A DNA stretch of 64,000 bases from CAZWVI01 sp964637165 (GCA_964637165.1 CAZWVI010000010.1:1-64000); one strand, 5' to 3'; positions 15,866 to 25,726 are shown, numbered from the stretch's first letter. The notes: generated from the sequence alone by a model not told the origin. Made by a program: numbers and translations.

Positions 15866-16429
15866 TTACGGATTTAAAGCTAGACGACGCTCTTCAAAGC
15901 GATCTGTAAAGCGCTTTATTTGGGTTAGGTATTCCCACGTCGACGGCTTGCGACGACGCAGACTTTGCTTGTAGGACAAAATGGAGCCGGCCTCCACAAT
16001 TTTTCGCGAAACATGAGCTGGCCCTAGCCGATAGGCAAGCACTGCAAGTTCGAGGTCCCCAGAAAAATCATTTAATAGTTGGGCTAAGTAATATGCACCA
16101 AGTTCGAGGTTTTGAGCTGGCGACCAAGGTGGCCCGGGAAGCTGATAGCGTTCAGCTAATTCAGCGGCGGTAGTGGGTAAAACTTGGCAAAGACCAAGCG
16201 CACCGATGGATGAAACAGCCGATTCGTTGCCGCGGCTTTCGGCATAAACCAAGGCCGGCAAAATATCTAAATTAGGAAGTTGTGCTTGCTCCGATGCCAA
16301 ATCTAATTCGGTGCGGAATCGTTCCACAGCTAAGACCCCGTCGAACTGTTGTTGGAACAAGGTAAGAATTGCCACTAACGCAAAGCTGGCAACAACGAAA
16401 CCAATTAGCCGCCGTTGCTTGACGACCAT
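15866..16429 (-). CDS. lytic transglycosylase, SLT domain
   Basis: This 187-residue protein has a basic start (VVKQRRLIG) and one membrane segment (FVVASFALVAILTLF), then a soluble-lytic-transglycosylase domain. The catalytic Glu is in LVYAESRGNESAVS, followed by GALGLCQVLPTTAAELA, AQNLELGAYYLAQLL and LAVLAYRLGP, the usual order of the Slt70-like motifs. It should cleave peptidoglycan in the periplasm while anchored in the inner membrane. Its start lies inside the 3' end of the HEAT-repeat gene (25-base overlap). Confidence 0.9.
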   Translation of the reverse strand: MVVKQRRLIGFVVASFALVAILTLFQQQFDGVLAVERFRTELDLASEQAQLPNLDILPALVYAESRGNESAVSSIGALGLCQVLPTTAAELAERYQLPGPPWSPAQNLELGAYYLAQLLNDFSGDLELAVLAYRLGPAHVSRKIVEAGSILSYKQSLRRRKPSTWEYLTQIKRFTDRFEERRLALNP

Positions 16430-19365
16430 TGCTTAAACTTCTCTGCGGCAACAAGGACTTGAGTAATGTTTGAATTTGCGTCAACAACCTCGCAATCAAC
16501 CGATGTCAATTCCACGAGATGCCAAACACAAGTTGCCCGCAAGTGCTTTGGGCATTGCTCGAGCAGGGCAATAAGCTGGCTAACCGCAACGCCCAAATCT
16601 GTTTTGTCAGCGCGAGCAAAGCCAGTCTCCAACTGTAAGTTGTAATTTCGCGCGGCGCGCTCCAACCAAGTTGTTGAATTGTCCATTCCGTTTTCACGCC
16701 ACCAAGCTGCATAGACGCCAGCTGGATCTGGCATATCTCTAAAATCAGCGCCTGTTGCAGAGGCCAGTGCTTGCAACAAATTTGCATTGTGAGGGGTATC
16801 CGGTAAGAAATCCATCAGCATGTCAGCTGCAACACCATCGCCGAGCCGACCAAGATTAATAGCGGCAACGCGGGCAATTCGTGCGTCCGCTGAATCAAGG
16901 TAAGCACGGTAGGTGGCAAGGGACAGCATGTATCCTTGAGCTTCAATTATTTTCAAGTAGTCAAAGGCCAATGGACGGATAACGATGCGCGGGAACAGCG
17001 CAACCAAGGCTGCTTGGCTTTCGGCATCGCCCAAATTGGCCAGGGCGCGGATAGCAGCGAGTTGAAGTTTTCCATCAACTGCATTTAGCGCGGCTTCATG
17101 AATAACCGAAAATGCTTTCGAGTCACCTAGCAAACCGAGCGCAATGATTGCCTCTTCGCGTAAACTTTTCAACACTCCTTCTTTTGCAAAAGGCAGGATT
17201 TCTTCTACAACGGTCGGATCGCCAAGTTCGCCCAAACTGCGCACCGCCATACGCACAACCAAGGGGTTGCGGTCCTTGCTGGCGCGCAACAATGCATCGC
17301 GACCGGCCATGCCCGATGAACCGAGGGCGCGTGCCGCCGCCACCCGCACCGGAAGGCGTTCATCCGACAAGCTTGCAGAAGCCACCGCCGGTTCAAAGCG
17401 ACGCATTCCACTTAACATTAATTCTGAACGTAGAGGTTCGGACAATTCCGACAAGGTGCCAATCATTGATGGCGCCAAACTGGCGATTGGCTGACGTAAA
17501 GCACAATCCAACAACTTGCGTGCAATGTCTTGGTTCTGTGCGCGGCTCCCTAACTGTTCGAAAAATGCTTGGGCCAACTGGGCAGACCAAAGTTTACTAT
17601 TGGCTGAATTATTTAACAGGTGATCACACCATGCGCCAACCTGTTCATCGCTCAACTGTGGCAAGCGTTCGCGAGTTAATGCCAATTCAAATTGCATTCG
17701 ACCGATGTCATCGGCGCTGTCCCAAGAACCTAATCGCTCGATAACAAATTCACGTGCGGCATCGCGAGGACTCAGTGATTGCCAATAATTATGGGAATAG
17801 ATTCGTTCAAGTTCTTGCTGGAGTTCTGGCAACCAGGCAAAACCTGAGTCGCCGCGGAAGACCATCGGCTTGCGCTTATTGCCAACTTTTATTTCAAGAC
17901 GTGCTTGAACCTCGTCAATTGATTCACCGAAAGTTCCTGGGAGTACGCGAGTGTCAAGCAATCCCAGCTCATTCAAATGATGGTGCAAAGCCTTTAGCTG
18001 AATTGTGCCCAACAATCGGCTATTTTGCAATTGGTCGGAATCGGAATAGCTAACCCCAATGCCAGCCAAGCTTAGTTGAGTGCCATCACCAAACTGCCAA
18101 CTAATGGAAAGCTGTGGCAATTCCGATTCATTGACAAAAAGGTTCCCGCGAACCGCAACAAAGCCTTCGATGTTTTCGATTTCCCAGGCAAGCCACGCCC
18201 GTCTTTCTAGGTGACTAAGGTCTTCGCCGGTGATGCGACTAAGAGTGGCTTCTCCCAAAGGTGAAAATCGCGAGAACTGTGGGTAAAAGGCAGTGCCGGC
18301 AACTGCACTTACCAATGTATGAAGCAAATTCTTATCGGCTATTTCAAATCCATCGAATCTTACCGCGCGGAACATGTACTCACCCATACAGGCGGCGGAA
18401 ACTCCAGCCAAAAATGTATCCGCAGAATTGAATGATTCTTCAAGCAGAGGAAGTAACTGCTCATCAATCAATAATTCTTTGCTTTCATTCTGTTGTCTTA
18501 ACAATTCAAAAATAATGTATGCCCGACCTTTTATTGCGGCGGTGTTAAGAACCAATTCGGTCAATGATGAATTGTTTGCGGTGGATTTTTCAGCACAAAT
18601 AATTTCAGCCGACTTAAATGCTACTGGAATGGAAATATCATCAAGTGCCTTAAGTAAAGTTGTAACAACTTCTTCCTGTGAGGAAAATTGTTCGAGAATT
18701 CTAACCGCACGCAAACGTAAATCTGCATCGCGGCCAAATTCAACAAGGCGTAGCAAGTTTTCAACTTGATGCTGAGCTGGAGCCTCGATGAGTCTGCGTT
18801 CGATAGCTGCGCGCACCCCTTTTTTCGGGTGACTTAATAAGCGCGTAGTGCCTTCGGGTAGTTGACCATTGTTTAAACGCATGGCCACGTCAAGGGCGAG
18901 TCCGGCGATGCGAACCGAACCAACAGCGGCAGCGGAATCAACCAATGTCATTGAATCGTCTTTGTTGCCGACATACTCAAGTAAACGCACCGCTAACTCA
19001 ACACTTGCCTCGTGTGGAGAATTGAGTGCTTGCAAGGCTAATTCACGTGGACGTGCAATTCCAAAGCCACGCATTTGATCCAAATATTCCGTGATCACGT
19101 CGTGGCTTATTTGTTCGAGCAATTCAAATTGTTGCCAAACACGCACCACGCGGCCGGTTTGCCCCTCCCAATGACTGGGATAGTCAGGCGCGCTTTTCAC
19201 AGCGGGATCTTGGGCGGACTGGTCCACTACCTCCTTTTGTGGCGGCGCAACCGGCTTGGGAGCTGGTTTAGGAAACTCGATTTGGGCCGAAATGCTCGAG
19301 CAGAGCAGGGCCATAACAGCAAAAACGTTGCGGCAAGTCACAGGGGTTACAGGGGGGTTGGTCAA
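16405..19365 (-). CDS. large secreted HEAT-repeat protein
   Basis: This 986-residue protein has a signal peptide (NVFAVMALLCSSISAQ) and a Pro/Lys-rich linker, then many helical repeats of HEAT type. The repeats are clearest at about residues 640-850 (ARALGSSGMAGRDALLRASK, VRSLGELGDPTVVEEILPF, EAIIALGLLGD, AIRALANLGDAESQAALVALF). A middle region (about 330-480) looks beta-rich and could be an aspartyl-protease-like or other insert. No catalytic motif was found. It is probably a periplasmic or surface scaffold. It follows recG at 45 bases and overlaps the transglycosylase gene, which may link it to the cell wall. Confidence 0.8.
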   Translation of the reverse strand: MTNPPVTPVTCRNVFAVMALLCSSISAQIEFPKPAPKPVAPPQKEVVDQSAQDPAVKSAPDYPSHWEGQTGRVVRVWQQFELLEQISHDVITEYLDQMRGFGIARPRELALQALNSPHEASVELAVRLLEYVGNKDDSMTLVDSAAAVGSVRIAGLALDVAMRLNNGQLPEGTTRLLSHPKKGVRAAIERRLIEAPAQHQVENLLRLVEFGRDADLRLRAVRILEQFSSQEEVVTTLLKALDDISIPVAFKSAEIICAEKSTANNSSLTELVLNTAAIKGRAYIIFELLRQQNESKELLIDEQLLPLLEESFNSADTFLAGVSAACMGEYMFRAVRFDGFEIADKNLLHTLVSAVAGTAFYPQFSRFSPLGEATLSRITGEDLSHLERRAWLAWEIENIEGFVAVRGNLFVNESELPQLSISWQFGDGTQLSLAGIGVSYSDSDQLQNSRLLGTIQLKALHHHLNELGLLDTRVLPGTFGESIDEVQARLEIKVGNKRKPMVFRGDSGFAWLPELQQELERIYSHNYWQSLSPRDAAREFVIERLGSWDSADDIGRMQFELALTRERLPQLSDEQVGAWCDHLLNNSANSKLWSAQLAQAFFEQLGSRAQNQDIARKLLDCALRQPIASLAPSMIGTLSELSEPLRSELMLSGMRRFEPAVASASLSDERLPVRVAAARALGSSGMAGRDALLRASKDRNPLVVRMAVRSLGELGDPTVVEEILPFAKEGVLKSLREEAIIALGLLGDSKAFSVIHEAALNAVDGKLQLAAIRALANLGDAESQAALVALFPRIVIRPLAFDYLKIIEAQGYMLSLATYRAYLDSADARIARVAAINLGRLGDGVAADMLMDFLPDTPHNANLLQALASATGADFRDMPDPAGVYAAWWRENGMDNSTTWLERAARNYNLQLETGFARADKTDLGVAVSQLIALLEQCPKHLRATCVWHLVELTSVDCEVVDANSNITQVLVAAEKFKQWSSSNGG

Positions 19366-19410
19366 GCCTCCATTTTAAGCAGATGTTGCGAATGGGGCAG
19401 ACTTCTTGTT

Positions 19411-21408
19411 CTAGTCGATTGAAGCCAGCCAGGTACGCACTTCTGAAGAATTCAGCGCCAGCACCATTTGCTGGTCGGTACTCGGGTTAAATAAGCGAAA
19501 ATCGCTCCTTCCATGTTGGCGCAGCCCTTGGAGAGCACCGGGACCGCGTTCAGCGAGGTCGGCGGCGGCGATGGCAAATCCATCCGAATGTTGGGCGAGA
19601 ATGTCCATGCGCGATTGGGATTCGTTGGGTGCGAACAAATAGCAAGTTCCTTGCTTTGCCTTAGGCCCTCTAGCTAATCTGCCGCGCAACTGATGCAAAC
19701 TAGCGAGTCCAAGTCGTTGGGCGTTGATTACGGCCATCAGCGGAATGTCCTCAATGTCGAGACCGACTTCAACCACCGTGGTGCCAAGTAGGATTTGCGC
19801 TTGCCGAGTACGGAATCGGTCGACGGCTGCCTGGACTTGGGCACCGGGCATGCGGCCATTGACGACCTCAAATTTGAGGCCCCGCCAAACAGTGCTCTTT
19901 AGTTCTTGCTCCCAATAGTGCAAACCCTGTTCGCCATCAATATGTGGAGCAACCACAAAACACCGCTCCCCGTCTTCGAGTTGTGGACGAATAAACTTGG
20001 CCCAGTCTTTGAATTTCGCAAGGTCGGAGACAATTGTTTTTATGTCGCCCGCACTTCCGGGACGACTGCGTAATTCACAAGCGGTGAGCGCACCATATTG
20101 GGCCCACGCTAAAGTGCGCGGAATCGGAGTTGCGGTCATGGTTAGCACTTGCGGATTTTCCGACTTAGCGATTAGCTTAGCTTTTTGTTTTACGCCGAAA
20201 CGATGTTGTTCATCAAAGACAATCAAACTTAGCTTGTTGAAATTCACTTCGGGACCGAATAATGCGTGAGTACCGACAGCAATTTGAGCTTCACCACTTG
20301 CGATAGCGCGGCGTGCCAAACGACGTTCACCCGCGCGATCATCACCAAAAAAACCGGCGACTTGTATTTGTGAATTCTGTAACCAACGACGAAAAGTGCT
20401 TAGATGTTGGCGCGCAAGAATTTCAGTTGGCGCCAAAATTGCACTTTGCCGACCATGAGCAGCTTCGATGAGTGCCAAGGCAAAGGCGATTGCGGTTTTT
20501 CCTGATCCGACTTCACCGTGGAGGAGCCTCGCGAGCGCGTGCGGTGCGGCCAATTCTTCTTTAAGCGTTGTCAAAACATGGTCTTGCTCTTTACTCAAAG
20601 TAAATGGGATACGCGCAATTACCCGCCGCCATATTTCCTGTTCCAGTTTTAAGTCGGCCGACGTTTTAATTGACGGAATGTCTGAAATCGTGCTTTGGCG
20701 CTGCCGAGTGCGGCGCAATTCGATGCGCAATATTTCCGCCCAGGCTAGTCGGCGGCGACCAAGTTCAAATTGTTCAATACTTTCAGCACGGTGTATTAAA
20801 GTGAAGGCCTGATTCAAGGCGGGAACCTCAACTAATTTCAAAATCTCGGCAGGGAGTGGATCCTCCAACTGAGGCAACGAATCTAATGTTTGTGAAATGA
20901 GCTTCGCGATGAAGTGCGAAGGCACACCTTTACATTCCGGATAGACAGCTTTGATTAATTCTGAATTTTCCTCACCGTCAACGAGGTGTGGCCCTTGCAG
21001 TTGAATGCCACGCTTTAGTGAAACCTTGCCCTCCAGAAATAATTGGCGGCCAACTGGGAAAGTGTTTTTTAAATAGGCTTGATTGAACCAAGAAACGGTA
21101 CAGGTCCCACCCTCATTTTCATCGGTAAGAGATATACATACCACCGCCCTGCGGCCAAAGCCACGAGTCCAAGTTTTCAAAACTGTTCCTCGGATGCGCA
21201 CTAAGTCGCCCTCATGTTTGGGCATGTCGCGAATGAGAACTGCCGACCCAGGAACCTGGAAACGGTTTGGCAAGTGGTTCAAGAGATCACCGAGCGTTTT
21301 TATCCCGAGCCCCCGTTCAAAAGTTTGAGCCCGCTTAGGTCCAACCCCCACTAGCTCGACAATCGAGCTATGCAAAGTGAGGTTATCTAATTGGCTTGGC
21401 ATCACCAT
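19411..21408 (-). CDS. recG: ATP-dependent DNA helicase RecG
   Basis: This 665-residue branch-migration helicase acts on stalled forks and Holliday junctions. The wedge/OB domain spans about residues 20-230 (GDLLNHLPNRFQVPGSAVLI). Helicase motifs follow: Walker A HGEVGSGKTAIAFAL, TEILARQH, Walker B with the RecG-type VFDEQHRFGVKQKAKL, TATPIPRTLA, LLGTTVVEVGLDIED, and the C-terminal QLRGRLARG motif VI. The length is near the usual 690. The start ATG at 21408 faces a 340-base intergenic stretch that contains a structured RNA candidate on the other strand. Confidence 0.96.
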   Translation of the reverse strand: MVMPSQLDNLTLHSSIVELVGVGPKRAQTFERGLGIKTLGDLLNHLPNRFQVPGSAVLIRDMPKHEGDLVRIRGTVLKTWTRGFGRRAVVCISLTDENEGGTCTVSWFNQAYLKNTFPVGRQLFLEGKVSLKRGIQLQGPHLVDGEENSELIKAVYPECKGVPSHFIAKLISQTLDSLPQLEDPLPAEILKLVEVPALNQAFTLIHRAESIEQFELGRRRLAWAEILRIELRRTRQRQSTISDIPSIKTSADLKLEQEIWRRVIARIPFTLSKEQDHVLTTLKEELAAPHALARLLHGEVGSGKTAIAFALALIEAAHGRQSAILAPTEILARQHLSTFRRWLQNSQIQVAGFFGDDRAGERRLARRAIASGEAQIAVGTHALFGPEVNFNKLSLIVFDEQHRFGVKQKAKLIAKSENPQVLTMTATPIPRTLAWAQYGALTACELRSRPGSAGDIKTIVSDLAKFKDWAKFIRPQLEDGERCFVVAPHIDGEQGLHYWEQELKSTVWRGLKFEVVNGRMPGAQVQAAVDRFRTRQAQILLGTTVVEVGLDIEDIPLMAVINAQRLGLASLHQLRGRLARGPKAKQGTCYLFAPNESQSRMDILAQHSDGFAIAAADLAERGPGALQGLRQHGRSDFRLFNPSTDQQMVLALNSSEVRTWLASID

Positions 21409-21467
21409 AATTTACAAAAAAACAATGATTTGCAAGATTCCACTAATGTCCACCGTCTAAATAACCG

Positions 21468-21630
21468 TAAAAAGAATGAAATTGGAAGTCCGGTGTTAAT
21501 AATTCAGGACTGAAAAGAGTGAGGAAAGGGGAATGTCGGATGCAAGTCCGACCCTCGAAAGAGGATTGAAAAATATTCAAAGAGGGATAGGGCGTTGCTT
21601 CTGGGGGGAAGCAGCGCCCGACACTTTTTA
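21468..21630 (+). ncRNA. candidate structured small RNA, family not recognised
   Basis: The plus strand carries a series of hairpins: AGTCC/GGACT (21487-21511), GTCGGA/TCCGAC (21535-21552), a GNRA-capped CCTC-GAAA-GAGG (21553-21564), TTGAA/TTCAA (21566-21580), and a 12-bp stem (21590-21619) followed by CTTTTTA. CCCTC at 21552-21556 could pair instead with GAGGG near 21582-21586, giving an alternative fold. Spacing, the GAAA tetraloop and the terminal hairpin with T-run fit an independent RNA or a leader of the SDR gene. I could not match it to RNase P, 6S, SRP, tmRNA or a known riboswitch. The 5' end is uncertain. Confidence 0.5.
21590..21630 (+). terminator. intrinsic terminator of the RNA candidate
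   Basis: GGGCGTTGCTTC (21590-21601) pairs with GAAGCAGCGCCC (21608-21619), including one G-T pair, with a T/G-rich loop. ACACTTTTTA follows. The T-run is on the plus strand only, so it ends transcription towards the SDR gene. Confidence 0.7.
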
Positions 21631-21631
21631 T

Positions 21632-21657
21632 AGACTCTGACCCCAAATATTGGGTCA
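21632..21657 (+). repeat. dispersed palindromic repeat, copy 3
   Basis: AGACTCTGACCCCAA, ATAT, TGGGTCA. It begins one base after the T-run of the terminator, upstream of the SDR gene. Confidence 0.9.
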
Positions 21658-21748
21658 TTTTTTCATTTGAATGGCCGTAAAGCCAATTAACTAAAAAAGT
21701 TACAAACAAGATTTGAGGCTAGGGTCAGGGCGCGCATAAACTCCAGTT

Positions 21749-22537
21749 ATGGATTTCCGCCAAAAGTACGGTCCGTGGGCCTTGGTAACTGGCGCATCTG
21801 CTGGCCTGGGCAGATGTTACGCAGAAGCTCTTGCTGCACGAGGCCTGGGGATTATTCTCGTGGCACGCCGTGAAGACCGCCTAGAAAGCTTAGCTGAGGA
21901 ACTTCGCTCCACCCATGCGGTGCAGGTGCAATCTATTCCATTGGACCTTTGCGCGGACAATTCCGTGGAAACGCTTTGCGAAATTCTCGATGAGAAAGAA
22001 ATTGGTCTGATCGTTAACAATGCTGGATTTGGCCATGCCGGCCCCTTTGAGGAGCAATCTTTTGCTGACCTGCGACAAATGTTACGGCTTAATTGTGAGG
22101 TTCCTTCCCTCCTTGCCCATTCATTGCTCCCTAAAATTAAAAGTCGCGGCCACGGTGGAATGATCGTTTTGGCAAGTGCGGCCGGTTATCAACCCACACC
22201 ATGGATGGCCGCTTACGGTGCTAGCAAGGCCTATGACTTGCTATGGGCGGAATCCCTGGCTGTGGAATCTAAAAAATCTGGAATCGACATTCTGGCCGTG
22301 AGCCCCGGCCACACCGCTACTGAATTTCACCAAGTTGCTGGAGTGGAAGGCGCAGTTGCTGGTGGAACCGCAGACCCTCGGGACGTAGTCAACAAAAGCC
22401 TAAAACTACTCGGCAAAAAAATTAGTTTTGTCCACGGCCGTCACAATTACTGGCTCACTTGGACATCTCGCTGGTTTCCACGCAAATGGGTAGCGCAAAT
22501 ATCTGGAAAACTGCTCGGTAGCCGGCTTATCCGCTGA
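21749..22537 (+). CDS. short-chain dehydrogenase/reductase (SDR)
   Basis: This 262-residue oxidoreductase shows the classical SDR order: cofactor motif TGASAGLGRCYAE at about residue 12, LVARREDRLESLAEEL, NNAGFGHAGPFEE, active-site Ser in VLASAAGYQPTPWM, and YGASKAYD with the catalytic Tyr and Lys. The Arg residues after the second beta strand suggest NADP(H). The C-terminus (YWLTWTSRWFPRKWVAQISGK) is aromatic and basic and may touch membrane, as in the DltE/YqjQ-like branch. The substrate is unknown. Its 3' end overlaps the convergent nucleotidyltransferase gene by 11 bases. Confidence 0.92.
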   Translation: MDFRQKYGPWALVTGASAGLGRCYAEALAARGLGIILVARREDRLESLAEELRSTHAVQVQSIPLDLCADNSVETLCEILDEKEIGLIVNNAGFGHAGPFEEQSFADLRQMLRLNCEVPSLLAHSLLPKIKSRGHGGMIVLASAAGYQPTPWMAAYGASKAYDLLWAESLAVESKKSGIDILAVSPGHTATEFHQVAGVEGAVAGGTADPRDVVNKSLKLLGKKISFVHGRHNYWLTWTSRWFPRKWVAQISGKLLGSRLIR

Positions 22538-23918
22538 GTCGCCGATCCAACCAAGTTACCGCCGCTTCACGGTCAGACAATTGGCCATCAAGTTGCAACT
22601 CAAATGCCTCGTCCAAAATTTGGCCGATTTTTTTCCCGGGCTTCATTCCCCGGTCTAAGCAATCACGGCCAAGCAAAAACGGTTGCGGTGCTGCATCTTT
22701 AACCCCGAGCTCGGCGGCGCGGCCCAATAACCATTCACCATATGGCCATTCGTCAAGGCTGGACAAATCCGAATCGTAACGACCAGCGGCATCTGCCCAC
22801 GCAACTCGAATCAAACCAGGAATGTCTACCCGCAAAGCCAAGCGACGAATGGCACTATCACTAACTTTATCGGCGAAGGCAAGTTGTGTTGGACGTAAAT
22901 GTTCACGCACATAGGCGGCAACCTTACTAGACAAATCCTCTTGCCGACTAAAGCGCGATAAAAACTTTTTTGTTAACTTTGCGCCGACCGTGTCATGTTC
23001 TGCTGAACGCCATCGACCTCGCTCAAAAACCGTTGTCGTGGCCTTGCCTAAGTCATGACACATAACCCCGAGCATTTCCGCCCAAGGGTCATCCATCGAA
23101 TCGCGCACCCTTACCGCCGCATCTAAACACAGGCATGTATGATGAAAAACATCGCCTTCGGGATGCCAAGATGGATCCTGGGGAATGCCTTGCATCGCCG
23201 CTAATTCAGGAAATAAGGCAAGCGCACCAACATCAGACAATGCCTGCAAACCCCGTCCAGGGTATTTGCCGCGCACCAACAAATCGCGAATTTCGTATTC
23301 AACGCGCTCGATTGGAAGTTCGCTTAAATCCAAATTGCGACACATCAGAATCGTTTCCGGAGCAATCGCCCAGCCATGTCGTGCAACAAATCGCGCCGCG
23401 CGCAATGCACGCAAGGGATCTTCACTAAACGCAGATGACACATGGCGTAAAACACCACGGTCCAAATCTGAGAGACCATTCCATGGATCTAAAAATTCCT
23501 CATTAAGAGGATCAAACATCATGGCATTAACCGTGAAGTCACGACGTGCAGCCGCCTGCTGCGGGTCCATGTTTGGGTCGGCAGAAACCGCAAAACCTTT
23601 GTGTCCGGGGCCCGTTTTCGATTCACTGCGCGGCAATGAAACTTCAACTTGCCCGACATAAGTCGCAACATGCAATACGGCAAATTGTTTACCGGCTAAA
23701 TTAACACTACCAAACTTTTTACAAACGCTTTCAAGCTTATCTGCAGTAAGGCCATAAACTTCAAAATCTGCATCTCCGGCAAGTTCACCTAACTGGGCAT
23801 CACGCACCGCTCCGCCCACCAAGAAGGCCCTACCGCCAGCGGCTGAAAACGCCTTAGCCATCGCCAAAACTTGCGCTGCAAGATCTGGATTGGTGAACTT
23901 AGGTTTAAGAACGGCCAT
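22527..23918 (-). CDS. CCA-adding/poly(A) polymerase-type nucleotidyltransferase with HD domain
   Basis: This 463-residue protein has the class II tRNA nucleotidyltransferase head (FLVGGAVRDAQLG, then DADFEVYG with the metal-binding Asp pair), RRDFTVNAMMFDP, LRALRAARFVARHGW, and a C-terminal HD domain (HHTCLCLDAA, CHDLGKATTT). Members add or repair the CCA end of tRNA, or add poly(A); some lineages split these tasks. The EVYG and HD-domain layout resembles the bacterial multifunctional CCA type. The tRNA fragment at the left edge lacks an encoded CCA, which fits a need for this enzyme. It lies 36 bases downstream of the sulfatase-like gene. Confidence 0.9.
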   Translation of the reverse strand: MAVLKPKFTNPDLAAQVLAMAKAFSAAGGRAFLVGGAVRDAQLGELAGDADFEVYGLTADKLESVCKKFGSVNLAGKQFAVLHVATYVGQVEVSLPRSESKTGPGHKGFAVSADPNMDPQQAAARRDFTVNAMMFDPLNEEFLDPWNGLSDLDRGVLRHVSSAFSEDPLRALRAARFVARHGWAIAPETILMCRNLDLSELPIERVEYEIRDLLVRGKYPGRGLQALSDVGALALFPELAAMQGIPQDPSWHPEGDVFHHTCLCLDAAVRVRDSMDDPWAEMLGVMCHDLGKATTTVFERGRWRSAEHDTVGAKLTKKFLSRFSRQEDLSSKVAAYVREHLRPTQLAFADKVSDSAIRRLALRVDIPGLIRVAWADAAGRYDSDLSSLDEWPYGEWLLGRAAELGVKDAAPQPFLLGRDCLDRGMKPGKKIGQILDEAFELQLDGQLSDREAAVTWLDRRLSG

Positions 23919-23954
23919 GGTTAAATAATACGTTAATCAGCACGAAATCGCTGA

Positions 23955-25655
23955 TTAATGATAGCCCAAACCACTTAAGGCCTCTATTACTTCGGGGGCC
24001 AAACTCGGTAATTGATGCTTCTCTGGCGGAGTGCCACGACTTTGCAAAAACTTATCTAGGGCATTTTGTATTTGTTCAGCCATGCGTGGTGGCTTGCCGG
24101 GCAAACGCTGGGATTCGGTAGGGTCGGCACGTAAGTCGTATGCTTCCCAAGCTTGTAGCCAAGAACTGTTTTCTGCCACCTGACTCGACGAGCGCGATCC
24201 ACGACGCGTCATGATTTCTGGACTGACAACTAAATTCCTAATCAACTTAATATCGTCAACTACACACATGGCATTATCAAAAGCAGCGTGGCGAGTTTCC
24301 GAAAACACCGGAAGCGGAGTAAGTTGCTGGCCGTACAAAGTTGGCGCCCATGAGCGTCCAGAAAAATCGCCGGCAAAATTATCTGGAAGCTGAATGCCAG
24401 CAATTTCACAAATGCTAGGTAGCATATCTACATGCGATATTGAGACTTGATTAGTTGCAGATGTTAGGTTCGGACCGAGTACCCATAGCGGGACACGCAG
24501 TCCTGAGTCGTACATTAAATCACCATGGTCACTGGCACCATGCTCACCAAGGTACTCCCCGTGGTCGCCGGTAATTACTACCCACAACGGTCGTTCACTT
24601 TCCCGATCCCTTAAAGATTCAAGCAAATCGGCAAGCACCTTAGCCGTGTTCAAAACCCCGCGGTCGTAGCTTATTTGCCATTTAGAGACGGTTTCAGCCG
24701 CGAAGCCTGGGCGCTCCTCTAGCGGCCAGTCAGTGCCGATAGGCTGCGGACCAAAAGCCGAATATGGCCAATGTGGCCCAAACATATGCAACCACATAAA
24801 CCGTGGAGCATTGGTGCCAACACTACTCCAAAGCTCGCGCGCGGCTAATGCACTTTCACCATCACTACGAACTGTGCGGCCTGCACCAAAACTTCGCAAT
24901 AACAATTTTGGCAATAACCACTGCCGGTATTTTCTTAACCACCCTGGCAAACCGACTTCGGTTCCAGAGAATTCATCAAAGCCCCTAGCGAACCCGAAAG
25001 ATGAATCAAGATGTATGACTGAATTCACGCCCAAGGTTGTCCATCCATTTTCCTGCAACAGCTCGGGCAGTAAAGGCATGGCTGAGCCATCTGATTTTTT
25101 CAGAGGCAAGGCTTGACCATTATTCAGAACGCGATGACGGTGAGGGTACTCCCCACTCAACAAGCTGGCATGAGCTGGTGCGGTAAGTCCGGAACTAGCC
25201 CATACTTTTTCGAATTCAACTCGCGGCATTTTCGAAAATTTATGTGGCGCCAAAGCTTGCCAGCGATCAGCGCGCAAAGTATCAATACTCACCAATAAAA
25301 TGTCGGGGGCAGTGGCATCGGCAATTACTTTTGACTCAACTGCGCGAGGTGAGTGGGTACCCAAGATGAACGACCCTACGAGAAAGGAAATGCAAATCAT
25401 CCAGGATATTCGTTTGGTCCACTTTGAAACTCGCCAATTGAGCATGAAAAGCAATGGCGACAAGGCCAGCCCAAGCAATCCGCCACACGCTAAATACAGC
25501 GGAATTACCGCCCAATGTTGATCGAAAGAACAAATTGCATGCTCGGCTGCCGCGCCCAAAGTCGTAAGGGCAGCCATTGGGATTGCCCCTGCGGTTGTGG
25601 CTCGTAAAACCAAAGCGGCGGGCGTGGTCCTGACTACGTCTTCGGGGGTTAACAT
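23955..25655 (-). CDS. membrane-anchored sulfatase-fold enzyme with Thr nucleophile
   Basis: About 566 residues from the ATG at 25655. The open frame runs further up to 25727, but the internal start matches the usual N-terminus better. Three membrane segments lie in the first 110 residues. The catalytic domain has DILLVSIDTLRADRW, VITGDHGEYLGEHG, and at the nucleophile SSGLTAPAHASLLSG, with Thr instead of Cys. It should therefore be a phosphotransferase or phosphodiesterase-like member facing the periplasm, not a formylglycine sulfatase. It is divergent from the glycan operon that starts at 25727, sharing a 71-base promoter region, so it may act on the same polymer. Confidence 0.86.
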   Translation of the reverse strand: MLTPEDVVRTTPAALVLRATTAGAIPMAALTTLGAAAEHAICSFDQHWAVIPLYLACGGLLGLALSPLLFMLNWRVSKWTKRISWMICISFLVGSFILGTHSPRAVESKVIADATAPDILLVSIDTLRADRWQALAPHKFSKMPRVEFEKVWASSGLTAPAHASLLSGEYPHRHRVLNNGQALPLKKSDGSAMPLLPELLQENGWTTLGVNSVIHLDSSFGFARGFDEFSGTEVGLPGWLRKYRQWLLPKLLLRSFGAGRTVRSDGESALAARELWSSVGTNAPRFMWLHMFGPHWPYSAFGPQPIGTDWPLEERPGFAAETVSKWQISYDRGVLNTAKVLADLLESLRDRESERPLWVVITGDHGEYLGEHGASDHGDLMYDSGLRVPLWVLGPNLTSATNQVSISHVDMLPSICEIAGIQLPDNFAGDFSGRSWAPTLYGQQLTPLPVFSETRHAAFDNAMCVVDDIKLIRNLVVSPEIMTRRGSRSSSQVAENSSWLQAWEAYDLRADPTESQRLPGKPPRMAEQIQNALDKFLQSRGTPPEKHQLPSLAPEVIEALSGLGYH

Positions 25656-25726
25656 TGAGGTTCGGTCTTCGACATGGGGAATGCTCAAGCGTAGAATACG
25701 CACCGTTGGCACTCGCACCAAACGCA

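Larger units (their letters stand above)
21409..21748. other. gene-free stretch between recG and the SDR gene
   Basis: No convincing protein frame is present. The stretch holds the promoter region of recG (minus), five hairpins on the plus strand (21487-21619), a T-run terminator, one dispersed repeat copy and about 90 A/T-rich bases before the SDR start at 21749. Confidence 0.7.

Noticed and set aside
21468..21630. RNase P, 6S, SRP, tmRNA or a known riboswitch
   Set aside because: Only short matches such as GAGGAAAG are present; none of the longer signature segments I know is found.
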